64,000 bases of DNA. It comes from Panonychus citri. Lineage: Eukaryota > Arthropoda > Arachnida > Trombidiformes > Tetranychidae. The translations under genes were made by a program, and so were the position numbers. Below, in pieces: positions 1 through 12,700 of the stretch; position 1 is the stretch's first letter; every line of letters begins with the position of its first letter. The stretch covers positions 1,054,001-1,118,000 of the forward strand of contig NW_026515500.1 in the NCBI RefSeq assembly GCF_014898815.1, written 5' to 3'. A model generated the notes under the pieces. It saw only the letters and a program-made list of their open reading frames with translations, was not told where the DNA came from and made no database searches.

Positions 1-1629
1 ATTTGAATTCATGGGATGAATATTTTCTTTCTTATCCAAAGAAAATGAAACTTTTTTCTCTTCACTAGAATTGCGAACTTTTTTTCTACTCTATTCGAAA
101 AAAAAATCATTCGAATACCAAGAATTAACTTAATCATTATGAGCTTTTCTTTTCTATCCCTAGATTGATTGTTCAAGTGAATTAATTAGATTGTTACAAT
201 TACAAAAATAAAGAAAAAGGTAAATTAAGAGTTTATATTCTTTGATTCCATTTCAATGATTCTATTATTTCATTTTCTTACCTGGCGATGATTATAATAT
301 TAATACAAGAGTTTCGAATTGAATCAATTTTAAACAATCAAATAATCAAAAGTCAAACAATTTAATTAGCAAAGGCTGTTGATTGTTTACAGTGTTCAGT
401 CAGTTGATGATAATAATTTGATTTAATTTTCAAATTTGATTTTTAAATGGAAAAGGAAACACAAAATATCAACAAAATTGTTGACAAATTTCAATGAATT
501 AAGTTAATTGTAAAATCAACTTATCGATCTACAGAAACATTATCATCATAATGATGTTAAGTTGGTATCTTAATATTTCATGGGAAAAGATTCAGAGCTC
601 ATCACACGAAAAAGGAAAACTTGAAGATTCTTAATTCTGAGTTTACTCTCTCTCTCTCTCCTGTCAACAGAAGCACTTATTGTGTGTGTGACTCTTGATT
701 AATGAATTTTTCATGGGAGTGAAATGAGTAAATCAGGTAAATATGATAAAGATTAAGATGATGATCAACAAGATGATAACGATAAACAAAGATGAAGACA
801 GTTAAATGTAGTTACAAGTTTAACCAAGGTTAAAATGTTGTGTAGCCTTTTAAGTGCCTCAGATTATTATTTAATGATTACCTGATTGTTGTGATTAGTA
901 AATTGTGGAAAAGGTTCATTTATTGTTTACTCCGTGTAGTCTTTTGATTAGCAACAATTTAAACGATCAGACTGATTGAAGGATTGAATGAAATCATTAC
1001 CATGATAATTTGTGGCTTCACAATTTTCACATTTACATAAATGTAAGATTAACTTTCATTTCAAGTGAGAAAATTTTTTATCATAATTAATATTAGTACT
1101 TCAAGCAAGTGGATCAACAATTAGTAAATTGTGCTGGTTATGGTTATCATTTTCAAGGTGAATTGTAAATACTGATTGAATATATTTTTTTTTCTCGCTT
1201 CATTATATTTAATTGAATTGAATCAATTTGTAAATTATAATTCAATTAGATTCTAGGGATAAGTTAAGGGGAGTTTGGGATTAACTGGTCAAGGATAATG
1301 ATTGAGTATTTAATATTTATATTATTCAATGATTGTGCTTGATGATGATTAGATTTGATTGAATGACTTTGATCAGCTTGAACATTTTGATTTTATCATT
1401 TAGATTCATGGTCATCAATGATATTGATTTTACATCATGAAAAAGATGAGCAGACGTAAGAGTGGCAAAAGATGAAGATGATGAGGATGCACGAAGAGGA
1501 AGAGGAAGTAAGGAGGAGGATGGAGATGAGGTGATGAGAGATATTGTGACGTTGGAAAAAGTTAATTCCGTGGTAATTAACATGAACAAATAATAATTCA
1601 TGAAGTTCTGATTAACAGGTGAATGAGAG

Positions 1630-1670
<41 letters not shown>

Positions 1671-4600
1671 GAGATAAGATTTCAGGTTAATCGTAATTAA
1701 TTGTTAATCATCTGTCAAGGCAACTATTTGTTACCAACAATCTATTTGCAACTTTGATAGAAAATTTTTTCCTCTAATTATAAATCATTCTTGGAATTAT
1801 CCTTAATCATCACCATGATAATGATGAAAATTGAGCGTGTTCAGTGAAAAAAAAAGGTCCAACGATTGATCAAGAGTAAAAATCATCTTCTTCCAGATAA
1901 CTAAAGATGACAAAGTTGATGATGATGATGAAAATGACGATAGAGGAAGTTAACATGATCAAGATGATACTAACGATAATAACAATAATGTTCAGTGAAA
2001 AGATAAACGAAGCAGGGGAAATATTTCCAATATCAGAATTACAGGAAAGAGAAAAGAATAAGAATTTTTTTGAAAGAGAAATTTTTTTTTTGTTCTTCTT
2101 CATCTTCGACAAATACTAGTGAGTAAAAGTAAGAGAATTGAGAGGAAATTGAAAGGGTGGAAGATAAGAGAATGAGAATGATGATGAAGATGAAGATTTT
2201 GTAGGCGAAAAAAAAATTCCATCAATTCAATATCTTGACGGGTAATCAAAAGTTTGCTTTTCTATTTCATTCTTATTCTGTATCTGATTATTCAACAGAA
2301 TTTTTTTTTCTTTCCTTTATCAGTTTCAATCTTATTCTTTGACCATCAAGGTTACTCATATATCCCATGAATACACCATCAACAACACTGGAAATTGAAC
2401 AATGTTAACATGATGATGATGGTAATTCACAAGTGGCAACAAATTTGAGCAGCAAAATGAATGAAAGTTTGCAAATAAAATGATTTGAACGGATAAATCT
2501 GATAAATGTAATTGCAATTGACTTTAACTGTCATCTTATCAATTGTAACGATAAGCAATAAAATCAGAGGGAAAATCTTGAAAGTTAACATGCTGAAAAT
2601 GGTTTAAGTAGAAAGAGAAACAAAAAATTTCTGCTTCATAAATCATGATAAATATCATGAGCATCATGTATTATATTGTTTCACATTTATTAGCATTCAT
2701 ATTGGTAACTAAATCATACCCTCATCATGTTAATCATAACATTGTTAATGGTCTGAAGAGAAGACAAAATGTATCAAAATATTTTTCCATGATAGCATGA
2801 TAACTATTACTACTGAAATTGGTGAATATTTATATGAATGAATAACTGTCAGTTGTGTGAACTTATCATCAGCATTGGATTGTCATGAATTTTATCATGA
2901 TAAACCTGAGGATTGGAAATGAGATAGGAGTTGAATAAGGGAAAGGAATAAGTTTTTTTCCCATTTACATGATAATCATTATCGTCAACATGATTTTCAT
3001 TAACATTATCTTCATCATGATGATTCAACTTCCTCATGAGACTTTGAAATAACAATAAAATTATCGTATATAAACATGATAACTTATTATGGAGCAAAGA
3101 AACTCAACAATTAATGAATTTATCAATATGATGATGAAGATAATCATCCATTAGATTGATAAAGTTTCTAGGATGAAGAGGAAATGGTTTACTGTCTCAT
3201 TCAGATTCAAGTTTATAGCAATAATTACATGGTAAGAGTTTGAACGTTTTCATGTTACTAGTGAAATCATGTTGCCAACCATGAAATGAACAGTTTCAGG
3301 CCTCATGGGAAACATGATTAATCAATCATAATCTGGATGAATATTTTTCTTCTTCTCTTCCATTCAAAATTCATCAAGATTCTGATCAACATGAACTTTC
3401 ATCGATCATCGATCCAGTTCAATCTACCAAAATCTCAGACAATGTCACCATCATGATGAAAAAATGATTTTGTTGGAGAAAAAAAATTCTTGTCCAGATT
3501 AGACTTTTTTTTATTCTTCTCATCTTTCCAACCAGAATCGCCATGAAATTTCATCATCATCTCTCTCCAAAAGAATTGATATAAAAAGTTAAGAAATAAA
3601 AGTTAACTCATGATAACCATGAACTAGAATGAAATTACAATTCAGAGATAGAATTCAAACTAACCTATGAATTCATGGTTTGTATTTAACAAATGTTCCA
3701 GGAAATTCAGTTTACATGGTGTTATAATTATTAGCTCATCCACAAGAATTCATGTTCATGGTAAGAGAGAGAGAGAAGAGAGAGAGAGAGATAGAATTGA
3801 AAGTTCTGAAAAAATTATCATGTCAACTTTGTCTAGAAAACTATTGTTATTATTTTCTCATTTTTGATTAGAAAATTTATCCAAAGGCAAATTAATTGTA
3901 ATTAATAATTCATCAAAAGGAAAAATGTTTCCATGATAATGAATTGAGATTCATTTTGGTTCAATGGAAAAAAGCAAAAATAAAGTTATCAATTTATTTT
4001 AATGAATAAAAGTCAATCTTAATTATCATTACCATGATCATCGCGATTACTATTGATTGAAATTAATGATTATCATGTTCAATTGTTGCTGAGTCTCAAG
4101 ACTTTGAGGTTATCTCTTGCTCAATGTTTTCTTAGGCAGAAAACAATATTAGTATAATATGAAAAATAAAAGTTCAGTACTTACAACATGATGATAGGAA
4201 TCAGAATCAGTGATTTTCCACCGGTTAGAAACAAAAGTAAACGCCAATATATTAAAGTTTATGATACAATTTATCTGGTTCAATGAAATTTTGGATTGAT
4301 AACAAAAATTTTGCTCTCTGACAACTTTTACTCACGAGAGAGAGAGAGAGATGAAAATGATCAAAGATTATCATGATAAATGAGAAACATCATCATGAAA
4401 ACTAAACTGAGAAAATATTGAAAAATATTATAACTTTATCAACATCTTAAATTAGCTCACCAACTAATTATCAACTCATGATAATCAAAATTAAGTTAAT
4501 CATTTTACTGATTCTGTTTTGTATCAATAATTTCACACAAAGAGAGCCTTTTGTTTCATATAAATATATGTATATAAATACATGAGTATATACATCATGT

Positions 4601-4932
4601 TATCGGAATTTTCAATCTTCAGATTCTTTCCCCATGAAATCAGTGATACATTTTTACTACTCTTTCAGTTTGAGAGTGAAAAAAAAACAACAAAAAAAAT
4701 CAAGCAACAGAGATACATGAACATAACATTTGCCACCCTCTTTAATTCATGATTAATTGTCGTTGAACTATTCAGATTTAGATTCTAAATATATCATGTG
4801 AGAGCCCAGAAAACCAGGTAATTAACATGAAGAAAGATGAAGATGTATCCTGTTAATGATGAAAGATTTGAGATGTAATAGTTAATAGAGACAAAGATGT
4901 GGAAAAAAGGATGAAGATGAATTATGCAATGG

Positions 4933-4934
<2 letters not shown>
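1..4934. other. gene-free AT-rich stretch, probable intron
   Basis: I see no supportable gene on either strand. Open frames are short and low-complexity, arising from GA, ATC and TCATGA-rich sequence. Recurrent features are (GA)n tracts, runs of ATCATGATGA and GAACTTTTTTC-like words. If the exon at 23790-23977 is the first coding exon of a minus-strand PDE4 gene, this stretch is part of its long downstream intron. Confidence 0.6.
1633..1668. repeat. (GA)n microsatellite
   Basis: Uninterrupted GA dinucleotide tract of about 36 bp, one of many (GA)n tracts in the gene-poor parts of the window. Similar shorter tracts occur near 4330, 9425, 13000 and 15571-15602. Confidence 0.9.
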
Positions 4935-4936
<2 letters not shown>

Positions 4937-4967
<31 letters not shown>

Positions 4968-5826
4968 TAGGATTCCATTCATAGATCAACACTGAATAAG
5001 AATCAGAATTTGAGAAAAGTTCAGAGAAAGAAGAAAAAAATTCCAACCAATTATCTTAATGTTGGAAAAAAACAGGATGAAAAAAAGAAGCTCAAAAAGT
5101 CACTCATGACATATTAGTTTTTCTTGACTTCTTATCAATCTTATCATGTTATTATTATGATTATAGTTATTATTATATATTCATCATTATCATCATCATG
5201 CTGCTCACCTTCATCATCATCCAAAGTCTCAGGCAACTTTCAATGTGTCAAAATGAGAGACAGCCTTTTGATTTGGCAAACTGAACTTTGGGTGTTCACT
5301 TTCACTATTTTTTTTTTGCTTCTCATCATCATAACTTGCGTGATATATTTTCATGATAATCATCATGTCGACTCATCTTCGTCATGATAATAATAATGAG
5401 CTATCCGGATGTTCAAATAGAAATGAGAGATCAGAAGGAGCGAAGAAATGAAAAAAAAACTCATCTCTGACACTGGAATGCGTTAGTTTAGGAGCCATGA
5501 AAGAAATTCATTCTTAATGAAAGAGATAATTCCTGAGGTGAATCTGAATACAGGGGAAAAAATTCCAACTTCTCATGTATTGGTTTCCCTTTAATCTAAT
5601 ATTCAATTTGAGATAATCAACTTATTACAATAACGAATGATAATATTTGGAATCACAGAATAGACAAAGAAAAAGGTTGTGTAATAATTTCAAGATGAAT
5701 GATGATCATCATGAAAAACTTTTCAAACAATTCAAAGTAAAAAAGATTATCACTCATGTTGAAATTCATGCTGATATGTTGACAAGAATGAGAGAAAGAG
5801 ACAAAGCAAGAAAAGAGTGAGTGAGT
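4937..5826. repeat. 890-bp tandem duplication, copy 1
   Basis: The sequence from the GA tract at 4937 onward is repeated with a constant offset of 890 bp. For example, the word ending in gagaaaatag occurs at 4961-4970 and again at 5851-5860. By eye the two copies are identical except near the right-hand GA/GAGT tract. The unit begins and ends in (GA)n, so unequal exchange or slippage between GA tracts is the simplest origin. The 87-codon open frame inside each copy (5124-5387 and 6014-6277) is low-complexity and not a credible gene. Confidence 0.92.
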
Positions 5827-6738
5827 GAGTGAGAGAGAGAGAGAGAGAGAGAGAAAATAGGATTCCATTCATAGATCAACACTGAATAAGAATCAGAATT
5901 TGAGAAAAGTTCAGAGAAAGAAGAAAAAAATTCCAACCAATTATCTTAATGTTGGAAAAAAACAGGATGAAAAAAAGAAGCTCAAAAAGTCACTCATGAC
6001 ATATTAGTTTTTCTTGACTTCTTATCAATCTTATCATGTTATTATTATGATTATAGTTATTATTATATATTCATCATTATCATCATCATGCTGCTCACCT
6101 TCATCATCATCCAAAGTCTCAGGCAACTTTCAATGTGTCAAAATGAGAGACAGCCTTTTGATTTGGCAAACTGAACTTTGGGTGTTCACTTTCACTATTT
6201 TTTTTTTGCTTCTCATCATCATAACTTGCGTGATATATTTTCATGATAATCATCATGTCGACTCATCTTCGTCATGATAATAATAATGAGCTATCCGGAT
6301 GTTCAAATAGAAATGAGAGATCAGAAGGAGCGAAGAAATGAAAAAAAAACTCATCTCTGACACTGGAATGCGTTAGTTTAGGAGCCATGAAAGAAATTCA
6401 TTCTTAATGAAAGAGATAATTCCTGAGGTGAATCTGAATACAGGGGAAAAAATTCCAACTTCTCATGTATTGGTTTCCCTTTAATCTAATATTCAATTTG
6501 AGATAATCAACTTATTACAATAACGAATGATAATATTTGGAATCACAGAATAGACAAAGAAAAAGGTTGTGTAATAATTTCAAGATGAATGATGATCATC
6601 ATGAAAAACTTTTCAAACAATTCAAAGTAAAAAAGATTATCACTCATGTTGAAATTCATGCTGATATGTTGACAAGAATGAGAGAGAAAGAGACAAAGCA
6701 AGAAAAAGAGTGAGTGAGTGAGAGAGAGAGAGAGAGAG
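5827..6738. repeat. 890-bp tandem duplication, copy 2
   Basis: Second copy of the unit. It differs from copy 1 only near its right end, with an extra GA and an extra A around 6679-6712 and one fewer GAGT step. It then leaves the duplication in a (GA)n tract at about 6719-6739. The near-identity implies a very recent event, or an assembly duplication collapsed the wrong way. Confidence 0.9.
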
Positions 6739-9700
6739 ATAGGGAAATAATGGTTAGAAGCAATTTCTACCACCCACTTTCCACTTTTCTCTCTCACTCT
6801 TCTTCTTTTCCATCATGTCAGTTATCATATTATTCTGATTGATGCTCAAAGATTTGATGATGAAAAAGAAAAAAAATTGTTTACTTTTACATGTACGTAA
6901 TGAAATGAATTGTCTGAACAGTTTTTACTCAGTTGCTAATATGATAACAAAAGGGCAACCATATGAATATCATGAAATTAGATTTCATGATAATGTGTTC
7001 ATATCAAGTTAGAAAATTATGATAAGATGATGAAGATAATAGAATAATAATTTTTGAAGATGACGAGAGAGAGAAAGAGAGTTAGAGAGAAAGTGATAAA
7101 GATGATGAAATATAAATAATTGTAATGATGTTGAAGGAAAATGGCATTAAGTTTACCATGGAATTGAATTTATCTGAATAAAACTTTTTTCTTTTCCATG
7201 AAAATTTGAATAATCTGTTATAATTGAATAATAATGTGGATAAATATTTACCAATAATATAATAGGAACAAGAGAGTTACTATTACTCTGAAACTGTAAA
7301 TTGTTAAGCTATCACAAGTGATTAGTTAATTGTCAACATTTCTCTATGATTATTATTTATTTACCTGGAAAAATAATATATCAGTTTTCTGAGTTGCTTT
7401 TGATTTTCAGATATTCATGTGGATAAAAGTTCTCGATTTTCTGAAAATGAATTCCCTTTGACATATTGGATGGGAAAGATGTTGAATTTGTGTTTCTTAA
7501 TTGGTGTCAATTATCATATCAGATTTCACCCTGGAAATAAAAACTAATGATCAATTGAGATGACGAAGATGATACTTGCATGATAATTTCATGGTTATAG
7601 CTTCAGGTAAAGTTCTGGTGGGATCTTTTTAATTTACTCCCTGATAGGAACCAGATTTTCCCTTCAGAGGTTTTTTTCTTGTGATTTCTTAAAGATTTTT
7701 TTTTCTCTTCCATGAAGATAGAGACTAAAGAAATGAACTTTTCTTCCTGTTTTATTGTACGAAATCATCATGGTTTCCATCATGATGAAATAGACAATGA
7801 GAAAGAGACTGAGAGAGATTTCAAACATGTTATCGTGAGAATCAACAGAATCGTTTATTAACAATATTATCGAATACTAATCAATACAATTCAATCTTGT
7901 AACTAGAACAATTTTCATTCCGATGAACCATTTTTTTTTCGCTCTTTCCTAACGTTATTCTGATTGTTCATTAGTTGAATAACAGGGTTTCATATGTTGT
8001 CTACTTCAGCAGTTTCATGGTGATTCTCAGTCTCATTATTCAATTAGATAATGAGTTAACTTGAAATGCAATTTTTGCATTTCATTTATTCAATTTTATA
8101 CAATTTACTTGGATCGGGAGATTGATATAGCCTCAAGCGATGGAAATTCAGTTTTATTCTGATTCCGGTTGGATTCAAGTTCCTTACGAGCGATTTTATC
8201 ACTGACCAAAGGTCATCAGACATTTACATTGTATTGATCGTAAGTTAGGGTAATTTTTTATCAAAATCATGAATGATTAATCAGATTATTCTGAGAATTT
8301 GTATTCGATAAAAGTTGAAAAGTTGAAAGTTTTTCTCGAAATTAATTAACATCATGTAACCATTAATAACTCAATCTATTGATTTCATTCAGAAATGATG
8401 GTGATGTTTGATTGTTTCCATCAACAATCAGAGTTAATGCCAATGTACTAGAAGGATAAATGATTCGATGAAAAATCATCAACAGAACTTTTGAAATGGA
8501 TGAGAGAGAGAGAAACAGAATGTTAGAAATTTAAAGTTTCGAAAAACTTTTTTTCTTTAACTTTTCTTTCTGTAAATGAGATTGAAATATGACAGAAATA
8601 TGATTTTCTTTTTCTTTACTCTTTCAATGTCCAGTAACCATTTCCTTCCTTGACCAGTGGCTATTAAACTCTGTGATGATTAAGAGAAATAAAAAAACTT
8701 CAATTCAATTTGAGAACTTTTTTCCACCAATTCTTTCAATTGTATCATGATGATTGCATTTAATCAACAACAAGAAAAGGAAACAATCAAAATTGTCCAC
8801 TGATATTATTACTCTTCGGCTGATTGTTACTCGAAACAATGGACACTGGCCAATATCCAATTTATTACACTTTCAGAATATATCGATACTGATTGATTGT
8901 TATTATAGTGAAAATAATCAGCTACTCAATTTAATTGTCAACAATCAAAGAGGACTGGATATCAAGTTACTCGTTTTGATGAAAAATTTATCGTTCATCT
9001 ATTATAATAATAATAATAATCAGCAACATAAAGGATTTTGATAATTTACCAATCAAACAAGTTGATTGTTTCATCATAAATAGTAATTGTTTTTGTTTGA
9101 ATATCGATAATCATTAACTAATTATTATCTATCATTAAATTTCATCATGATAATTTTCTGTACCCTCGTATCATTGATTTGCACAGTTAGTGGCAAAAAA
9201 AGTAATCGTGTCAACAAAATGTAAACAACAAACTGACCAAACTTACATCTCTTTAAGGGTCAGTCTGGTCATTTTTGAGATGAGATTGATCTGGATAAAC
9301 TAAAAGGCCACAAGATTAACTTTAATATTTGATAATGTTTACCTTTATCTACGAACCAGAATTCAGTAAACAATGAATATCCACCATGATGATGGATATT
9401 GTATGTTGGTGAAACAAAAGATTTAGAGAGAGAGAGAGGGAGAGAGATAAAAGTTCTGATTCAGTTCTGAGCATTTGGAGGAGAAGAATTTTCCAAGAAA
9501 ATGTTCATAAGATCTTCGAATGGACTAAGGTGAAAATCGTAAATGTTTATGTTTAAGACAAGAGAAAATAAATTTCTAAACAATAAATAAACTAATCTGA
9601 GAACTGGAATAAACCATGAATTATTATCACTCAGAACTTCTGGTTTGAATAATATCTTTAGATAGTTACAGAACTTTTCTCTTCTTCATCGTCTTCTTTG

Positions 9701-12700
9701 TTTTCTTGGCTCTTTTTATTTTATTTTTCTTTCTTCATTTGGTGACATTAATCAAGATTACGACCATTAAAAGTTGACTGATGAATGTTTATCCATAGAA
9801 AAACAGTTTCATCCTCATCCTCATTCTCATTGCCTATGAAATATTATCACTATTAATGTTTTCCTTTCATCATCTATTATCATTCTCTATGGTGTATATA
9901 AGTATTCAGCATTTTTTTATTTTCTCAATGTTTAGCAATCTCAAATCAACAAACCAAGCATATTGATACAATTAAATGGAACCTTTGATAATCATAATCA
10001 ATAGTTTTTTCTTGTCAAGTCTTTTTAATTAGTCATTGATTGTGTACTTTTCCTCTCGACAATTAGATCTGTTATTGAAACAGAATTGTGAACAGTTATA
10101 TCAATGAATTGAAGCTTATGTTTACCCTTCAATGATCAATGAGCAATCAAATTGATTGTTGCAATTTATGGTTAAAGATAATGAATAGAAACTGCTACGA
10201 TTTTCGTTGAGATCGTTGGTTGAGACTGAAAGAGTTTCGTTCCAACGACAAAAAGACATGTGCTGACATTTGTGTTTTCTTCAGCATCATCATCCCCTCT
10301 CTCTCTCTCTTTCTGTCTCCTTTATCTTCCATAGAAACATATTAATCAGAGAAGATGATAGAGAAAAAAGTTCCATCTCTTTGTGAGAAGCAGAAAAGAA
10401 ACAACTGAATAAATGAGAAACGAGGAAAAGATAACGACCAAGATTAACATGATGATGAAAAAGATAAAAAGATGATAAATATTGAGATTAATCATGGTGC
10501 TGGTGATTAATTACGATAGACTATCTGGATTAGGATAATTAAATCATCTTTTAATCAACTTTGATTATCAAAAGGAAAGTCAAGATATTAAAAAACAGAA
10601 ACGAGAAAATCTAATTGAATGGAAAATTATTTCATCTCTTCATCTCTAATTTTATCTTATATTTATCATTCTCTCTCTCTCTCTCTTAATCTATTTTATC
10701 ATCCATCTCACTGTATTATGATTAAACTTGATTACAATTAACAGTCAACAGTATGTGTCAAAAAAAGTGTAACATTTAATAAGTTTGCAAAGTTTTGACA
10801 GAGACTGATTATCAACAGATAATAACCTTTCATATATCATTATTATTAGAAAGTTATTATTATTTTGATGGTCCTACAATTGACACTTTTGAATATAATC
10901 ATTATTATATCACCTTGATTTTAACAGGAAAGAGGATCAACCTTGGTGTAAGAATGACAAGTTCTGGGGATCGGGAAATGGATATTATCAGTTTTCTGGT
11001 ATTTCATTTTCATGGTGGAAAACATGATCATGTTGATTACTATTTGAATTCCATGAAAGAAGAAAATTTCTCCATAGGAATTTCTTTTTCATCTTTTTCA
11101 TCTTTTTCATCTTTTGGATTTTTTTCTTCATATTCTCTTGTAAATATCTTCTATCATCTTCCTCTATCCTCATCATCACTTTTGTTTTCTCATCAACATC
11201 GTTCTTACAACTTCCTTTTTCGATCGAAAATCTTTTTTCTATTTTGGCATTTCAGTCTTTCTCCTCTCTCTCTAAGCAACTATCTGTTTGTCTCTAACTG
11301 GACATGAGATTATTGGTAAGTTTTTTTCGCAAACGAAAAAAATTGGGATCATCTTTTCAAGAGAAACACGAGAAAAAAAGTTATCACTTTTCACTCTCAC
11401 AAGTCACTGGGAGTTTTTTTCTCTCTTAAGTTTCTTAGTTTTCACATCAGCTGATCATCAGAATGATAGAAAAAACTATTTCTTGTCAATTAGTAACAAC
11501 ATTTTCCATTATAATCAACAATGAAAAGAATAATTTCTTAAAGAAAAAATATTCTACTCTCTTTTTCCTTATGGGTTTCGCTTTCAAATGAGAACAAAAA
11601 AATTCAGTCTTTCAGAATTTCCATCATCAAGATCATCATCATTATCAGTATCAAACATGATCATCATCATCATCATCATCATGAAATGTATTATCTATCA
11701 ATCTGATTTTGTATCGTTTCTTTGATTTCTATTTATTTTTTTTTCTCCTTATTTCTCTACTATAACAATTACTATTATCATCGTAAAGATATTTCTCTGA
11801 ATGTAATTGATTCACAAATTTCATCCGTCTTAATGGTTTCTCATCACATTTTATTCAGTTGTTCAACTGTCTCAAACATACACTTTACGAACAACAAATG
11901 TCTAAATGAGAAACAATTTCTATGAAAAATTATACTACAAACGGAATGATATTATTTTCATGGAGCATTTCATGATAAGATGAATGACTTGAGAATTCAA
12001 CATTGATTTGTTTTTCTCAATTAAAACTAACCCATGAGAGAGATATAAGGTAATAGTAAAAAGAGAAGAAGAATAATAAAAAAGCAGATAATCTCTTATA
12101 CAGTATAACCTTTTGTCCTTGACCTTTTCTATTTAGAATTGTTATCATCACTTGTCAGAACTGTTGTTCAATTCCACATGAAATAATCGTCTAAGGAAAC
12201 TAAGAATCAAATCTCTCTCCCTTTAAGAATGGAAAACAATATTCGAAAATGTAGAAAAGAAAAAGAGAAAAAAATTTCTACTCTTTTTTTTCGAGTTATC
12301 ATTTCGAGCAATAAACTCGTAATCCTCGTAAATGGAATCGTAATGAAGTCTCTGAGTAGCCTCTTCAATTGATAGTTAAGGATGATGATGATGAGGAAGA
12401 TGGAGATGGAGATGAAGATGAAAATAATAAGGATGCTAAGAGAGTGAGAGTTGAATCCATGGATCAAGATGATCTGAAGGTTAGTCTAGTTGTACTTGTT
12501 GTTATTTATATATTTCGTCTTACTGTTTATTCAGCTAACGGTTCATCTTCAAGAAGAAATCACTCATTTCACCCTGGAAATTCAGTTAATCCGAGAATCT
12601 CAATTTTTCTGTTATCATTACACTTTTGTTATCGTTTATTATTATTGTTTTTCCATCATGTAGCTTCACCTTTCCTATTATTTTCATGACGGAGATGAAT

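Noticed and set aside
5124..6277. The same 87-codon open frame at 5124-5387 and 6014-6277
   Set aside because: It is low-complexity (Ile/Ser/His from ATC repeats) and is duplicated only because the DNA is. No domain, splice context or codon signal supports a gene.
10795..11307. 170-codon plus-strand frame
   Set aside because: Biased Phe/Ser/Tyr composition from pyrimidine-rich sequence, no ATG at the frame start, no recognisable motif.
12369..12480. Acidic frame ending KRVRVESMDQDDLK before a GTTAGT donor, possible plus-strand exon
   Set aside because: The acidic part is a GAT/GAA repeat, there is no convincing start or acceptor, and no partner exon was found.
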